A DNA stretch of 64,000 bases from Amphibalanus amphitrite (GCF_019059575.1 NW_024882772.1:124001-188000), one strand, 5' to 3'. Numbered from the stretch's first letter, positions 38,601 through 51,756 are shown. A program made the numbers and translations. Notes: generated by a model from the letters alone, not told the origin.

Positions 38601-41600
38601 GTTCACTTCACTTCGCATTGACCAGGACACATTGGAGAGTCATGGAGCTGATAGCCAGTGATCTGCGAAGTCCATCGTTGAGGCTTTGGGAGGTTAAGTC
38701 AGCTGGGCTCTGGAAGGACTCCAAAGCCACCTGTGTGCACTGCTGCAACGGGGTTTGTATACAGAGCGGCCGGGCATATGTGGACGGAGAGCACTGTCGG
38801 TGTTTACACTTTGTGAGCAGCGGCGGCAGCGGACCCGACCCTCGGCCCTGGCGAGCAGGGGGCTTGGCCGAGCGGGTCGGTGTGAGAGGGGCAACCTTGG
38901 CCGACAGCCGGGGCGCTGAATCGGGCAACAAACACAGCTCACGGAGCTCATCAGCATATCAGCGGCGATCGCAGCGCGCGTGGCGCTCCGGAGGGCAGTG
39001 CCGAGGGGCGTGTTCGTGTCACAAACCGGTGCAGCTTTTACCCGGAACACTGGGGAGAGATTTCAAGTCAACGTGAACGGTCAACCATTCGTGTTGGTTT
39101 GGATGAGACTGAGAGAGCCGTACAAGGTAGTTATTAAAGCAAGCAATGCTCCGGGCAGTGACCACGTTATGAGCAGTCATAATTATGGACGGTCTCCGTC
39201 TTCATAAACTGAAAAGTGTCTGCCCTCTCAGTCTCATCCGTTGAGTTTGTGTGTGGTCGGTGGCTACTATCCAGTGGTCGGCCTTCCAATGGTCCAAGCA
39301 TTGCTTGCTTTAATAACGGGGGCAAAATGAGGGGGTTTGAAGGAATATAACAACGTAAAATATATGTCAGACATTATTCATCTTGCGATACGCATTCGCC
39401 TCTATCACGATAAGGCCATGGCCAAATTGAATATAATTGTTCTAGATAGCTATTAATTTAGCTGTTTCCACAGGCTTGCCATTACAAATGTCGATGCATG
39501 AAACACCATTCTTCGCAATGCAGCACCCGACTGAGGAGTGGGCACGGATGAATCACCGTCAGATTCACACTCCGACCGTCCAGCCAGCTCAGCGGACGGC
39601 GGAGACACTCCCCAACTGTCCCCCCACCCTTCCCAGCTCGGTGGGCGTCCTATCGGCCATGTACCGCCGGCGGAAGCCGGGATGGAGTTGCATCAGAAGC
39701 AGCATCCGTGGCGGCTCGACCGCCGACGTCCGGCAGTGGCATCTCGGTGAGCCACAGGCGACTCGACCCAAGCCGTCAGCTGGATATAGGTCTCTGCAGT
39801 ATGTGCCTTACATTCAAGTGGTGAAGTAACTTATACATCTATTGTCAACAAATAAACCCTATCCTCATTTGTATGTTCTGATCGGGGAAATCATTGACGA
39901 TCACCGATGATCACGCCCAGCGTCACACAGCGATACCAAACACGGCGCTCATTCGCCGAGCCGGGCGTCTGCCCAGGTAATGCAGCGATATCCGACAACA
40001 GGCCAGCCGACAGACCCACAGGAATCCGGCCCGACCCGAGCCAGCCCACCGGCAGTTCACCCGGCGCCGGTGTCAGGTTCACGTGTCAGGGTGGCGTCTC
40101 ACGGCGCCCTGGCGTCCGAGCCGAGCCACTGCGGCACCAAAGACGGCCATTTCCAGGGCAATCGGGGCGGCGGATCGGCCGCCGGCGAGCGCCAATGGAA
40201 TCGGAATGGAGGGGACGCTGATTGTTCGAGCCTTGGAGGTGTGATGTGGTGTAATACGACCGCAAATGGGATATGGGCCGCAAGACGGCCATCGCGATAA
40301 CGCCTGAGGTCTTCACTTGACGGTTCACTTCACTTCGCATTGACCAGGACACATTGGAGAGTCATGGAGCTGATAGCCAGTGATCTGCGAAGTCCATCGT
40401 TGAGGCTTTGGGAGGTTAAGTCAGCTGGGCTCTGGAAGGACTCCAAAGCCACCTGTGTGCACTGCTGCAACGGGGTTTGTATACAGAGCGGCCGGGCATA
40501 TGTGGACGGAGAGCACTGTCGGTGTTTACACTTTGTGAGCAGCGGCGGCAGCGGACCCGACCCTCGGCCCTGGCGAGCAGGGGGCTTGGCCGAGCGGGTC
40601 GGTGTGAGAGGGGCAACCTTGGCCGACAGCCGGGGCGCTGAATCGGGCAACAAACACAGCTCACGGAGCTCATCAGCATATCAGCGGCGATCGCAGCGCG
40701 CGTGGCGCTCCGGAGGGCAGTGCCGAGGGGCGTGTTCGTGTCACAAACCGGTGCAGCTTTTACCCGGAACACTGGGGAGAGATTTCAAGTCAACGTGAAC
40801 GGTCAACCATTCGTGTTGGTTTGGATGAGACTGAGAGAGCCGTACAAGGTAGTTATTAAAGCAAGCAATGCTTGGACCATTGGAAGGCCGACCACTGGAT
40901 AGTAGCCACCGACCACACACAAACTCAACGGATGAGACTGAGAGGGCAGACACTTTTCAGTTTATGAAGACGGAGACCGTCCATAATTATGACTGCTCAT
41001 AACGTGGTCACTGCCCGTAATGTTGAAGCCAACCATATGGATAAAACCCACATGAAGAGCGCCCTAATTACAAACACTGCCATCATAGCCCATTCAGAGA
41101 CCCGTCACGCCGAGTCTTGCCCTCCCTCCCACCAACTCCCCGGCACGACGCAAAATAGATGGGTAGTGATAACGACAGACTGTCACTAAAACATTCGCAG
41201 TACGGCCCACAGTATACCCACGACCCAGCCAGCCCTGATGTTCGAACAACGCCAACTAGCTCAGCAGCCCACACTGGGTCACCGCTCCGGAACTGTGACG
41301 TCATCAAACCGCAGCTATGACGTCAACGGATCTAACTAGCGACAGCGAGAGAGCCGCAGCGGCGCCGGGTCTGTGACAAGGCCGCCGAGAGTCGCGGAGG
41401 CCGCGCAAGGCCACGGATCGGCCAGGCCACTGTCACCAGTTCCACCACACGGCAGCGAGGCCCTCAGCCGGCCGGCGCGGGGCCATTATCCAGACATCCG
41501 GCCGGCTCATACCGGGAGCTAACACCTGTCGGCGACAGGTGAAACCGCCGCCGGCGCTCGCCGCCTGGCGTCCGCGGAGACCGTCCAACGCAGGCCAGTT

Positions 41601-44600
41601 TCTCCGGCGGACGGGTGGGCAGCGCCGCAGTGACACTCGGTTTCGGCGGACGGGTGGGCCATGCCGCAGCGACACTCGGTTTCGGCTGCTCCAGATCGGA
41701 GCGGGGGCCGACACTGGCACAGGGCCCGCCCGGTGCCGAGGCAGAGGGCGGACGAGGGTCGAGGTGGAGGGATGGACGGGGCGCGCAAGCTCCCGAGAAC
41801 GAATGGTGGGCACGGGACAGGAGGCCCATTCAGCGGGAAGAAGAACCCCATATGGGACTACCGCAGTACTGCATAGAAAGCCTGTGATGATGAATTTGAC
41901 TTCACCGATCATGCAATGCATCGGTAATCGGCAACCACATCGGGACCCGTTTGCTGTCTCCCCGTTCCCCAGTCCAGTGCCTCAGTCGTGTCGGTCCCGT
42001 GTTCCCCGGGTCCTCTAACGGCTGCCAGCCAGATTCCCGGTCCTGTCTGCCGGCGGCACGCCATTGACAGTCGGTTGCCCGGACCCGACTGTGTCACCGG
42101 CCGCAGCCAGCGGAGGGAGTCACGCAACCGCGGCAGGCGGCGCGGCCGGGACGAGCGCCGCCGCTGACCGTATAAGGAGAACGGAGCGGCGCGCCGCTGA
42201 CCGGCCGGCCGACGGCCCGATACGGCTGATACGGCTCCGGCCCCGGCCCCGGATGGCCTGCGTGCTCCGGCACAGCCCAGAGAACGACCGGTTAGAGGTG
42301 CACACGAGGCGGTCAACCCGCGAGTGGCAGCGTGCCTCTGCATTACGAGAGGTGCAGCACTGGTGTAAGAACTAAACAACAGTAAAATTCATAAGAACTA
42401 GCCTGGATGGAGATTGGAGATGCTTTGTCTCATTAATCGTTCAATCAAATTTATCAGATAGCTATTGAGTCCTACGAATGTGATGGAGCTTATTACCTGC
42501 TTTTCAATTGAATTATTTTCCCGCCAATTCAGCATAATAATGCTGGCAGCAGATTTCTATTGACATTGGTTGCTTTGGAAATAAAAGCGAAGTACGAGTA
42601 AGTCAGATCATATGGCCAAGTTTTACTAGCATTATCACGGACGCGACAATACGCTAAGATCGATCAGAAACGAAAACGACTGTCATTGATGTACCTACAA
42701 ATAAAAGAGAAACCGAGCCTGCGCACGCATTCCACAGGCGGCAACTCTCGCTGGTCTCTGGCCACGGTTCAAAACGCCAAGAACCGCCGGCGTGACCGAA
42801 AATCACAAAACTATAAAACCATAAAACCATTTAACCACAACCCAACAGCCAGAGCCTTACAAGCTAACGTTATCGTTTGATCACATTTAGCCCACAAAAT
42901 CGGTCCATTGTGACATAAATTTTCGGCCCCGAGGGCAACCATTGGATCTAAAAATCTCACAATTCCGGTCACTGTCCAAACGCCGGAGCTCGAAATAGGA
43001 CGGCGACAACGTACACGTCAGCTGGGCGGAGGACATGACCGCAGCAGTGCAGTGTTGTATGTATCACGGATCGGTGGAATGCGGTGGAGCCCCTCCCTCC
43101 CTCGGTGCAGCGGAGTGGCCCGGTGTGCCGCCAGCCGCCGAGCCGGGCCGGACGGGAAGGTGCGCCCCAGCCTGACCCAGCGCTACGACTGGACGGGCGG
43201 ACGGGGGTGCAGAAGGAGTCAGTAGCTACCGAGGCAGTGGGCGCTGCTGCTGGGCACACTGAGAAATGGAACGCCCCAGATTCCTAGTTAAAATATAGCA
43301 TACCGCTTCCAGGAATACGGTGGGTCAGATCAAAGGAGCTGGACTTCAAAGAGCTCCCATTTCTCAGCTCAACATCATCAGCAGACGTTATGTTATTCCA
43401 GTATTCCACTGTACTGTTATCCAGTGCAGTGTGACCTACAGTGCCACTGCAGTGGTCAGCACTGTCCCACCTGACCCTATAAACAGTACCCACCTCAGGC
43501 GGTCGGTGCTGACCCACATACCCATTCCAGTCACGGAGTTGGTCCGGCCCCAGCCCCGTGGGTTAGCAGAGACGGGAGAGGTGCTGATCCCTTCACTCTC
43601 CCTTTAGTCGACCCATGCGCTGCCGAGGTCGAGTTTTTCCTCGTGAAGGCTGCTCACCTAGAGCCACATGCCACGTGCCAAACACAAGGCCAGTTCATAC
43701 CATGCCACTCGGCAGCCGCGCTGGGTACCCTAACAGATATCTAGTAAAAACCCCTACCACAGCGACCTCAGCTCAGTAAGACTCTTACCAGGTCACCGAC
43801 AGTGAATGCCCGAGATCCATCGTTTCCTGGCCCGCCCGAACTCATGCACCACCTCAAATTCATATCGTCCTCTCCAAGATTTACACTGTCTAGGTTGGCC
43901 TGTCCTATCAGACACCTGTTCTGTCCCACCCAAATTATTCTATCCAGCCCGAACTATGTCCTGCATTGTCTTTGACCCCCGTCCCGTCTTTGCACCCTGA
44001 GTTTGGCAATCGACATTCGGTGCACGTTTGCCATGTGTCACCGCTGCCCCAAAGCCCAGCCACCGCTGCCCCAAAGCCCATCCCACATTCCCCTGCTTGC
44101 ACCTTGTTGTTAAAAAAAGCCCACGCTCCCATATTGCTGGCAGTCTCCATCTCCAGACGGATCCGCAGAGTAATGTCGGGGACGGTAGCCCCACTCACAT
44201 TGCTCTGGATTTTGGTGTTCTCGGCGATCCTGGCCAGCTCGGGAGTCTCCGCAACGGTCGTCGCCTTCGGCTTGGGTATGTGCCTGCAACAACAGGAAGT
44301 CGCCATGTCAGACGCTGTGTAATGGAGGCTATTCGTGGCCGGGCCGCAGGGTTACCGACCCGGCCTTGCCACCCGCCAGTCGGCCCGTCATAACGTCACG
44401 CATTGACACGGTCCAGCTATACGCCGGTATGTCCCTATTCATCACCACGCAGCCGGCCACCGGTGACGTCACCTGTCCTCCAGTGACGTCATTAAACGGC
44501 CACCGTCGCAGCCGTCACTGGCCGACCGTTAACGATGAGCTGCGAAGGCCGGTCGGCGCCCTTCCGGCTGTAATTGTCGCAGGAGGGGCGGGGAGGCGCG

Positions 44601-47600
44601 GCGGAGGTGGGGCGACGGTCCAGTCGCGGCGCCGCGCAGCACCCCGGCCGGCGACTGAGGTCCACTGCAAAAACAGCCGCCGACCAAGGTCCAGCGGCAT
44701 CGCAGGCAGGGCAGTAGGTGCAGGGGAGGCCGTTATGTGGGCAGAGTGGCGTCTCAAAGCTGGGCTCAGAACCAAATTGAGAGGGGAGAAGGGACGATAA
44801 AAGTTAACAGCTTCGACTGTTTATTGGCGCATAAAATACCTTGCTATCTAAGAACAAGGACATTCAAAGCAGTACATTTTAACTACTTACAGAGCAGTTG
44901 TTACGCCAAACACGATTAAGGAAAAGGAGGCGCACACATCGGAACGCGATATTTCGGAGGAAAATAAGTCCCAGACACGCGGCTTACCTCTAGGAAAATG
45001 ATGACACGATGACAAGGACATCGCCACAGAACTACCACGAATTATAACGACTATTTTTGATAGCAAGATGTAGGTATGATAGGTAGCCGAGGATGAGGTA
45101 GAGTTCCTTCTTCCAACGCCAATGCGACGCACTGTAGTGTGCTATGAGACAAAAACGGCGACCGGCGTCTGCCATCGGCTCGTGACGACCTGCTTTCTCT
45201 CGTTAAAATGACAAAGGTAATTGGTGTCAAATAACATCGGAAGTGGACCACAAAAAGGGAGAGTAAACGTTCCGAATTGACCTCTGGAAAACATTAGCGA
45301 CGGCACAAACACTGGCGAGTGGAGTGGTGATGCAACTCTCGACACCACTGGTGACGCTGATCTTCAGAGAGGGACGGCAAGCTGTTCCCTCAAGCTTTCA
45401 GATAAATCAGATCCAAATGACTCCGCATCGATATTTTGGCGGAGGAGGAAAACTCACACCCGTCAAGATATGTCGTGTAGCGCGCCTAGACTAGCATCTG
45501 TGTCTCCTACGAGCCTGGAGGTACCACAGCCTCCGCAGACCACAGGCAGCCAGGAGCCCTGACCTCGGTCACTAAATTGATCAGCGAGCCAGCCGATGAC
45601 ACATCGAGATCAGATCAGACGTGGCACGCTTCGGACGCTGCCAGACCGGCCAGTGACGTCACGTGTCGTCGGGCCGATGACGTCATGTGTCACCGGGTCA
45701 TTCGTAAGGTGTCGTCGGCCGGCAGCTCCTGGCAGGCGACCAGACCCGACCCGACACCGTCTACCGACCCAGACAGACATACAGGCAGTTGGCCAGACTG
45801 CCGTCAGAGGCGGTCCCGCGCCGATCACAAGTGGACGGCACCGAAGCCAATTGAGAGGTCGAGCCAAGCAAATTATTACACTGCACAGTTTATCATCCGT
45901 GTGACTCGCTGGTAGTGCATCTGACATATCACCTCACTGGTATGAGCGCCGCATAAAAATAGTGACGGCACTATTACCCGAGCGGCTAACGAGACGCAAT
46001 AAACAAGGATTGCGGCAATGGTGGCGCTGTTCCGCGCCGCCGTCTCGGTGCGCGGCGGATGCACCACTTTCACTTTCGTGCCGCCATGCCGCCTGGCCGA
46101 ACATCTCGGCTATGGTCACAAGTGGCGTGGCCTACAAACGTCGAGGAAATTGTCATGGCGATGCACGGCGCTGGCGGCACAAATGCACCAATTGCTGTGT
46201 CGGAGGGTTGACATGGTGTGGTCACACTGCTCTCTGGCGCGTGCAAATAGCGGTAGTGTCTGAATGCCGGGTATACCTAAGGGAAGAGAAAGAGAAGTCT
46301 GGAACAGAAATGAGGATAATGTTGCCGCCTTGGATGCCATGATTTAGGCTGATTATCGTTCAGACTGGGTACGATCATGGTTCGTATGATGGCACTGTGC
46401 CACTTGCCAGTGCGTTCGGACGCAGCCAGGAACTCGCTGCTGTTCGCAGGGAGGTCACCCAGCCTATCCGTCGGCGTGGACTGTGTGCCCGGTGCCGTCA
46501 ACAGAAACTCCACACTTCCATCAGCTATCCACCCAAAACCGTACGTGTCAAACAAAGTAAGTCAGTGTAATGAACAGTAAGTTAGATTGGCAGTTCCATA
46601 TGCCCAATAAAGATGAAGATAGTTAGAAAAGCTGCCAAACCAAACACTACCCACACCGGCCACACCTACTCTGGTCACGCCCACCACTAGGTCCCACTCA
46701 GTCTCTCCGTGTGGGCGACGCGTATGGATTCGGCGGGCGGCCGCGATAGCCCCGCTCACACACCGCCGACCACACACAGATAGCGCACTAATGAGATCGG
46801 CGCCGACCAGATAGCGCAGTGTCCGCCGCCGCCCTGACACCCGCCTATCACAGCGATCCTGCTCGAACGGCGCACGCTGGGCGCCGACACGGGGACCAGA
46901 GGGCAGGTTTGTCACCTCGTAACAGGAGTGACAGCGGAGAGCAGACGGCGACCCTGCTCAGCAGAGGCCACGGCCGTTAGGCAGCAGCGGCCGGATCGCT
47001 CGGACGGCCGAGACCGCGTGCGCTGCCGCGTTTGTTTACTGTCCGGCCGCGTATATCCGTCCACGGCCGTTGCAGTCCTCCACGGCGGCGAGTGCAGCCG
47101 AGCGTGGACGTGCGCGGCGCCGCCCGAAATTCTGCACCGGGCTGACAGCGGACTGCCGGGGAGCGGGCTCCGGACCGAGACTGGACGGACTCAAGACCGA
47201 GACTGGACGGACTCATGACGCGTTTCATGGCCATAACCACTTTTCAGTGCAGCTCTTCAATTGTCATGGTTGCCTGCTTCAATTGCCTGCTTTGATGCTC
47301 TACACAGCCACATACGAGTAAAACGGCATGGCTGCTTAGTGCTTACCATGCTCATCTCGAATGGTCCACGATTACAGTCGCGGTCAAAGCAAGCCAGTTT
47401 CGGTCAGTGGTGCGTGGTTTCAGTCTGGGTTAGCGCGAGGCTAATTCCCCATACGGACTACCAGCGCGGCCGGAATGTCGACGGATGGGCGACACTCATA
47501 CAGCGGTAGTCAGCCTGTCCCCACGGGCCGGTCCACCCGCCCGACGTCAGGCGAGTGATGACGTCACTGGCATGTGACACCGCCTGCATTGAACAGGCGG

Positions 47601-50600
47601 ACACATGGAGCGGGTCGGTGCACCGGCCAGTGCAGCGGCCACTGCCCTGCTTACTGACCGTGTCAGGTAGCGGCGAACCGGGCCGGTCCGGGCGGGCCGT
47701 GTTTAGACTGGAGTCCACTCAAGGACGGCAATTCAACGAGCGCACCACCTGACCGACGGCCTCTGAGGCTCCGAAGGCCCCACCCCGGAGCTGAGCGGGA
47801 CGGCTGATAAACAGTCACCGGCCAAAGAGCGGCAGCTGGTGGCTTTGAGATGGAAGGTGTGGTTGGCCTCAACAATAGTAACAGCGCCCACTGATCTCCG
47901 ACGCCCTACGATAGTAACCAGACAGCTTTGTTTCTTCACGTCAGTCACAAGTGTCATTTAAAATCCATTTAAAGGGAGATAATGACCTTTTTCCACAAAA
48001 TCTGAGTTAGGATCATTTTCTGACAAAACACAACAAGTTATAATGTAAATTAAAACCATTTTGCTCAATGCGGTACCTTGCCGCAAATATCTCAACTTGA
48101 AGTCACGTAAGCGGGGAGCGCTGAAAATGACCGTTGAATAAGTACTTACATCACTTTTTGGTACTTGCATGTAATTTTGTAAAATGAGCGTATTCCTTAC
48201 ATTTGATCTTCATCACATCTAGTTAGTTAATGGTCGTCTATAGTGCCTTCAAAAGATATTCATGGTTTGGGGGTGGTTTATGTCTAAATTTACGCAACTA
48301 TTTTTCCTGTTCATCATCTGAGGCCATATGCTGCTATTTTAGTAGCAACGACTCAATTTTGAATCGGTCCCGCCGACTGCACAATAAAAGAAGATAGATA
48401 CAACACTTTTGCGGCATCACTGAAAAACTTATGCAGTACTGTCATCAAAATTCTCATAACACCGTTCGACAAACCTGAAGTCTTTTTGAAATAAATATGC
48501 TTGTATTTTTCGCTTCAGGCTCTGAGGCCAAAATAATGAATTTCGTAGTCGCAATCGCAAGATTTGGCTGCGTTTCTGGCGCATGCCGTTCATTTGTGGC
48601 GCAAAAAAATATTTGGAAACAAAGAAGAGTAGGCACTATGTACGAATCTAATTAATTCTAAACCGAATTAACTCTAATTCAAATTAGAATCCTTACAACC
48701 AAGCAACGACAAGGCGATAACATAAACAAAAACCCAAGCGTCGCTGTTTGGAACAAAAGCGCCATATACTGCGACTTTTTTATAGAGAAGGACAACGCAT
48801 TTCGGTGGGTGTTACAAGTACTGCAAGTACTGCTTCTTTTTTGCAAAAATAAAAACCTTTTTCACATACGAAAATGTGCTAGGAAATTTTCATATTTTAT
48901 AGAAACTACAGTAGAAATAGTATAGATGTCGAGTAATTTTTATTAAAGAAAAAAGAAAGCTCATTATCTCCCTTTAACTATGCACTAGCCATTTACATCA
49001 TCGTAACACCCGAGCTGCTCCCGAGTTGCTGAGTGAACAGCGGCAGGAGCAGCTTCGCTATAAACACCATGGGAAATCGGCTGCGAATTCCATGGGCCCC
49101 ACCAGTCTGTCCTCTGCAGCGCTCGGCCCTCCGTTGCGGCGGCGGAGGCCCCACTGCGTGGGCGGCGGTCGCGGTCGAGCGTTTGTTGATACAGCGCCAC
49201 AAACACGATGGCCGGTCGGCGACACAGACGGCCCGAGAGTGACCCGGCGGACCCCACGGGATGCCCCTACCGCTCCTCTCTCCTCCACCGGATATTACGC
49301 TGTCCAGCCGGCACCAGATGTCAGGTGCTGGGTGACGATCGGCGAGAATTGTGGCATTATCTGCAATATTTACTGAATGGTTGTCTCTAGGGCTTGCAAT
49401 GAAGTCATAATTCGTAAAAAAGTACACCATAACCATTCATTATATACCGAAAGACCATTTTTCAACTACGGCCGGGCCATAAATGACCTCTCAGCTTCAA
49501 TTATCTACAATCCTGGCGCTGCACTAGATCCATCAACAGCCAGCCACAGTGAGCTGCAGCGCGGTGCAAGGCGTCACCAGCTCGCAGAGTCACCCCCACG
49601 AGCACACCCCAGCTGTCCTGCCCAGCTGCGGCCCAGCTTCAGCCGGCGTTCGGTCGGCACCCATGCATACTGCGCAGCGCGCTGCAGTGCAATGCCACTC
49701 AGACGAACCACCGAACCATGTGCAGACCATTATATAAATGTTTAGAAAGATGCCGTTATTCCAATATAAGACAACAGTTTGCACGTTAGTTAACAAGAAA
49801 ATAAAAATAAAGCATAGAAAAAGGTTACACCAAATTGTCTAAAACGATCGTCCACCTGACCAGCCACTGGTGACAAGTGGGTCCAGTAAGTGACGTGCAA
49901 ACCCCACGGATCACAGGCGAGACTCCGGAGGGAGAGGGGGTAAGGGCGGCGCAGGGGAGTGGGGAGTGGGTGAGCGAGGAGCGGCGGCACCCGTGACCCA
50001 GTAAGAGCGAGCGAGTGAGCGAGCCGATCGCTGACACTCGGCCAGCGCTGGCAGACTGGCCCGGTTGGCAGCTGAACTAGCACCCCCGTTCGGTGGAACT
50101 GGCGCGGGGCTGGTCGGACGACCTGACGTGCTTCCGACAGCAGCTGGCGCGCGCGCGAGGCAGTCGGGTCACCCCGAGCACTGACCACGGCACCAACTGG
50201 GTCACCCCGAGCACTAACCACGGCACCAACTGGGTCACCAACCACTGACCACAGCACCAACGACCACCAACCGGGTCAGTGGTCACTATCCACTGACCTA
50301 TTCAATGGTAGATCTGGCCTTGGATTTTTTGGGGGGAGGACAAGTCATGGTCAATAGTTTGGCAAATAACGTTTCTCAGGGGTGGGTTAATGGGTTTATA
50401 ATTTGTAGTGATCACATGATTTATTGAAAAAGGAGGGTGTGGCAGCATTCAAATGGCAGAAAGAGCTATTGAGCGATGAGTGTGTGGGGGGGGAGGGGCT
50501 CTCTTAGCACTGCAAGAACCTAGACCTAAGGTTTGGGCTAAACATATCTACAGCCTTTGGGACTTGGGAGGTCTATTATCTCAGTTTCAGATCTTTTGGA

Positions 50601-51756
50601 TGTCAAGACTCTGATGCCCAGGGGCTAGGATCCACCTCTCAATTCATTCCTTAGTAGAAGCACACATGCCGTCTACAAAAAAAACACTAATTCATTAGAA
50701 CTAGAAGTTCAGCTGAGCATACTGGATGGAGTGTTTGCCCACCATTATCAAAAAGGATTTAAAATTTCATCAGATGACCTTATTTGTTGGAGTTATTGTC
50801 CAATTGAAGAAAATATTCAACATCATGGGTATGTAACGACAATACGCATGCAATTTGCAGTGATGTTGGGGTACTTACGCTTCACAGTATGGCAGTTTGT
50901 TGAATCCCTTGTATGTCCTCATGTTCAGTGCCATTCCACACTCCCAGCACCGGAAGCAGCCTTTGTGCCATGACTGAAAGAGAACAGACACCAGTGTCAA
51001 TTGACAAAAGCATGGGAAATGTGTCACAGGTGTCAAGCATGTCAAACTCGCCCACTTGATTCTGATAGGAAGCTCAAGGTTCTCTGCTGGCATGCATCAG
51101 CATATAATTGGCAGTCCTAAAATGTTAGGGCAATAAGCATATAATGCCTTTTCTATTGCATGTGATCTAAAAGTTGTCAAATGCACAATTTTGTTCTTTT
51201 AAATTTTTACTGATAAGGTAGCAATCTCTTCTGGAGCAACCAAAGGGGAGGGCATTTGAGCATTTGTCCCTCATGCAGCACCTAAATTTGATAAAATTTT
51301 GTTGTCCTACCATTGACAAAAATTAAACTTCTGGAAGATTACTTTTGCACAGCTGTCAATTAAATCACCAGAAAACAAAATAGCATTGGCTATTTTGAAG
51401 AATAAAAATGGGAGATAATGAAACTCAGCACAAACAACTTTCTGGGTCTCGCAATGATTCATCCTTCACATGCTGAGCAATTAACATCTGCATTTTCTGG
51501 GCATTGTAACTACAAAAAGTCAGTCAGTGGTTCAAACATTGATCAAGTGGGCACATTAGAATTGAACATGGTGGGAGTAATCCCTAATCAGGATGGTTTA
51601 CCAATTTTTGAGTAGCTCAATTAAATGCAATGCAGAAGCAGACATTCAACATCATTCACATGCACCATACTTGATACTTGCACTTACTTTGTCTAAGCAC
51701 TTCAGCTCTTCTGTAGGATATACAGTTTTCGTACACTTTCCACACTTTTTATTCAT
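26641..51756 (-). CDS. Lasp: LIM and SH3 domain protein Lasp, 10 coding exons (SH3 isoform, 485 aa)
   Basis: Actin-binding adaptor of muscle, adhesion sites and germ-line actin structures. Exons (high to low): 51688-51756, 50879-50973, 44199-44283, 34822-34922, 34006-34088, 30631-30873, 29945-29998, 28424-28779, 27789-27980, 26641-26820; all GT-AG and in phase. Residues 1-56 are a complete LIM domain (C5, C8, H26, C29, C32, C35, C53, H56). Residues 57-120 are two nebulin repeats ([19 protein letters not shown], then [20 protein letters not shown]). The linker has a Gly run, a short TVIYTSE motif, [19 protein letters not shown], then Gln/Pro/Tyr- and Gln/His-rich tracts, as in Drosophila Lasp. 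The C-terminal SH3 (427-485) has AMYDYDA, GWMTG and MLPANYVE. The 54-nt exon at 29945 is phase-symmetric, so it can be skipped. Introns 2 and 3 are 6.6 and 9.3 kb. Confidence 0.93.
27436..27510 (+). repeat. tRNA-like sequence, possible SINE remnant in a Lasp intron
   Basis: TTGATAGCTCAGTGGTTCCT resembles a tRNA A-box arm, and GAGTCGGTATTTCC sits at about the B-box distance. Too degenerate for a functional tRNA. Confidence 0.3.
28001..28115. repeat. 28-bp minisatellite just upstream of Lasp exon 9
   Basis: About four copies of GCGGCACA.(T/C)C.GG(A/C)CA.GGTTA. The array ends about 20 bp from the exon 9 acceptor (27981), so it occupies the branch-point region. Confidence 0.75.
31919..32005. repeat. 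31-bp minisatellite in Lasp intron 5
   Basis: Three copies of a unit containing CGGACCGTCCGTAACATACA followed by GACAC. Nothing else is recognised between the long alternative exon and exon 6. Confidence 0.75.
32372..34088 (-). CDS. Lasp: alternative long 3' exon of Lasp: extends exon 5 past its donor to a separate stop
   Basis: Exon 5 (34006-34088) encodes the end of the second nebulin region ([19 protein letters not shown]) and has a good donor, CAG|GTAGAT. If that donor is not used, the frame stays open for 545 more codons to a TGA at 32372, giving a 688-aa LIM-nebulin protein without the Q-rich linker and SH3. The tail has a basic/acidic helical start ([20 protein letters not shown], then K/R/E-rich), a central Arg-rich part, a Glu-run ([16 protein letters not shown]) and an acidic end ([15 protein letters not shown]). 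No known domain is recognised. GC-rich DNA makes long open frames easier by chance, but this one is far longer than any other in the gene and is in phase with exon 5. No minus-strand AATAAA was seen in the next kilobase. Confidence 0.55.
34129..34170. repeat. partial duplicate of the Lasp exon 5 start, with its own splice acceptor
   Basis: CTCTCCGTGGTAGG.GGCGT.ACTG with AAAGGGTCAT repeats the 5' end of exon 5 about 64 bp upstream of it. On the minus strand it offers a strong acceptor (TTTTCTCTCAG|TGACGCC). Its use would read SDAPYHGEL, then run to a TAA exactly at the authentic acceptor. Confidence 0.6.
37025..37070. repeat. GAGAGT/GTGGGA microsatellite in Lasp intron 3
   Basis: GTGAGAGTGAGAGTGGGAGT and following bases. 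Flanking GC-rich sequence is without a recognised gene. Confidence 0.8.
37596..39150 (+). repeat. 1555-bp duplicated segment, copy 1 (Lasp intron 3)
   Basis: Identical as far as I could compare with 39318-40872, at an offset of exactly 1722 bp. It contains no recognised gene; open frames in it are short and occur in all frames. Confidence 0.9.
39151..39317 (-). repeat. inverted copy of the sequence that follows duplicate copy 2
   Basis: Reverse complement of about 40853-41017. It separates the two 1555-bp copies, giving the order A, S-inverted, A, S. Confidence 0.9.
39318..40872 (+). repeat. 1555-bp duplicated segment, copy 2 (Lasp intron 3)
   Basis: Second copy of 37596-39150, followed directly by the forward-oriented S segment (to 41017). 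Confidence 0.9.
41296..41325. promoter_or_regulatory. paired CRE palindromes in Lasp intron 3
   Basis: TGACGTCA at 41296-41303 and 41318-41325, start-to-start 22 bp. These are CREB/ATF-type sites by sequence; activity is unknown. Confidence 0.4.
44464..44491. promoter_or_regulatory. paired CRE palindromes in Lasp intron 2
   Basis: TGACGTCA at 44464-44471 and 44484-44491, 20 bp apart, about 180 bp upstream (in the gene's direction) of exon 3. Confidence 0.4.
45654..45685. promoter_or_regulatory. paired CRE palindromes in Lasp intron 2
   Basis: TGACGTCA at 45654-45661 and 45678-45685, 24 bp apart, each followed by a (C/A)(G/T)TGT motif. Confidence 0.4.
47973..48973. mobile_element. 1.0-kb piggyBac-like non-autonomous element in Lasp intron 2
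   Basis: TTAA at 47969-47972 and 48974-48977 flanks a perfect 13-bp inverted repeat, AGGGAGATAATGA / TCATTATCTCCCT. The AT-rich interior contrasts with the GC-rich surroundings and has no transposase. Confidence 0.8.
50160..50280. repeat. minisatellite in Lasp intron 2
   Basis: Three to four copies of GGGTCACC(CCGAG)CACTGACCACGGCACCAACT-type units, about 38 bp, the last ones degenerate. Confidence 0.75.

Noticed and set aside
38618-40798. 152-codon frame present twice
   Set aside because: Present twice only because the 1555-bp block is duplicated; no coding signature or homology.
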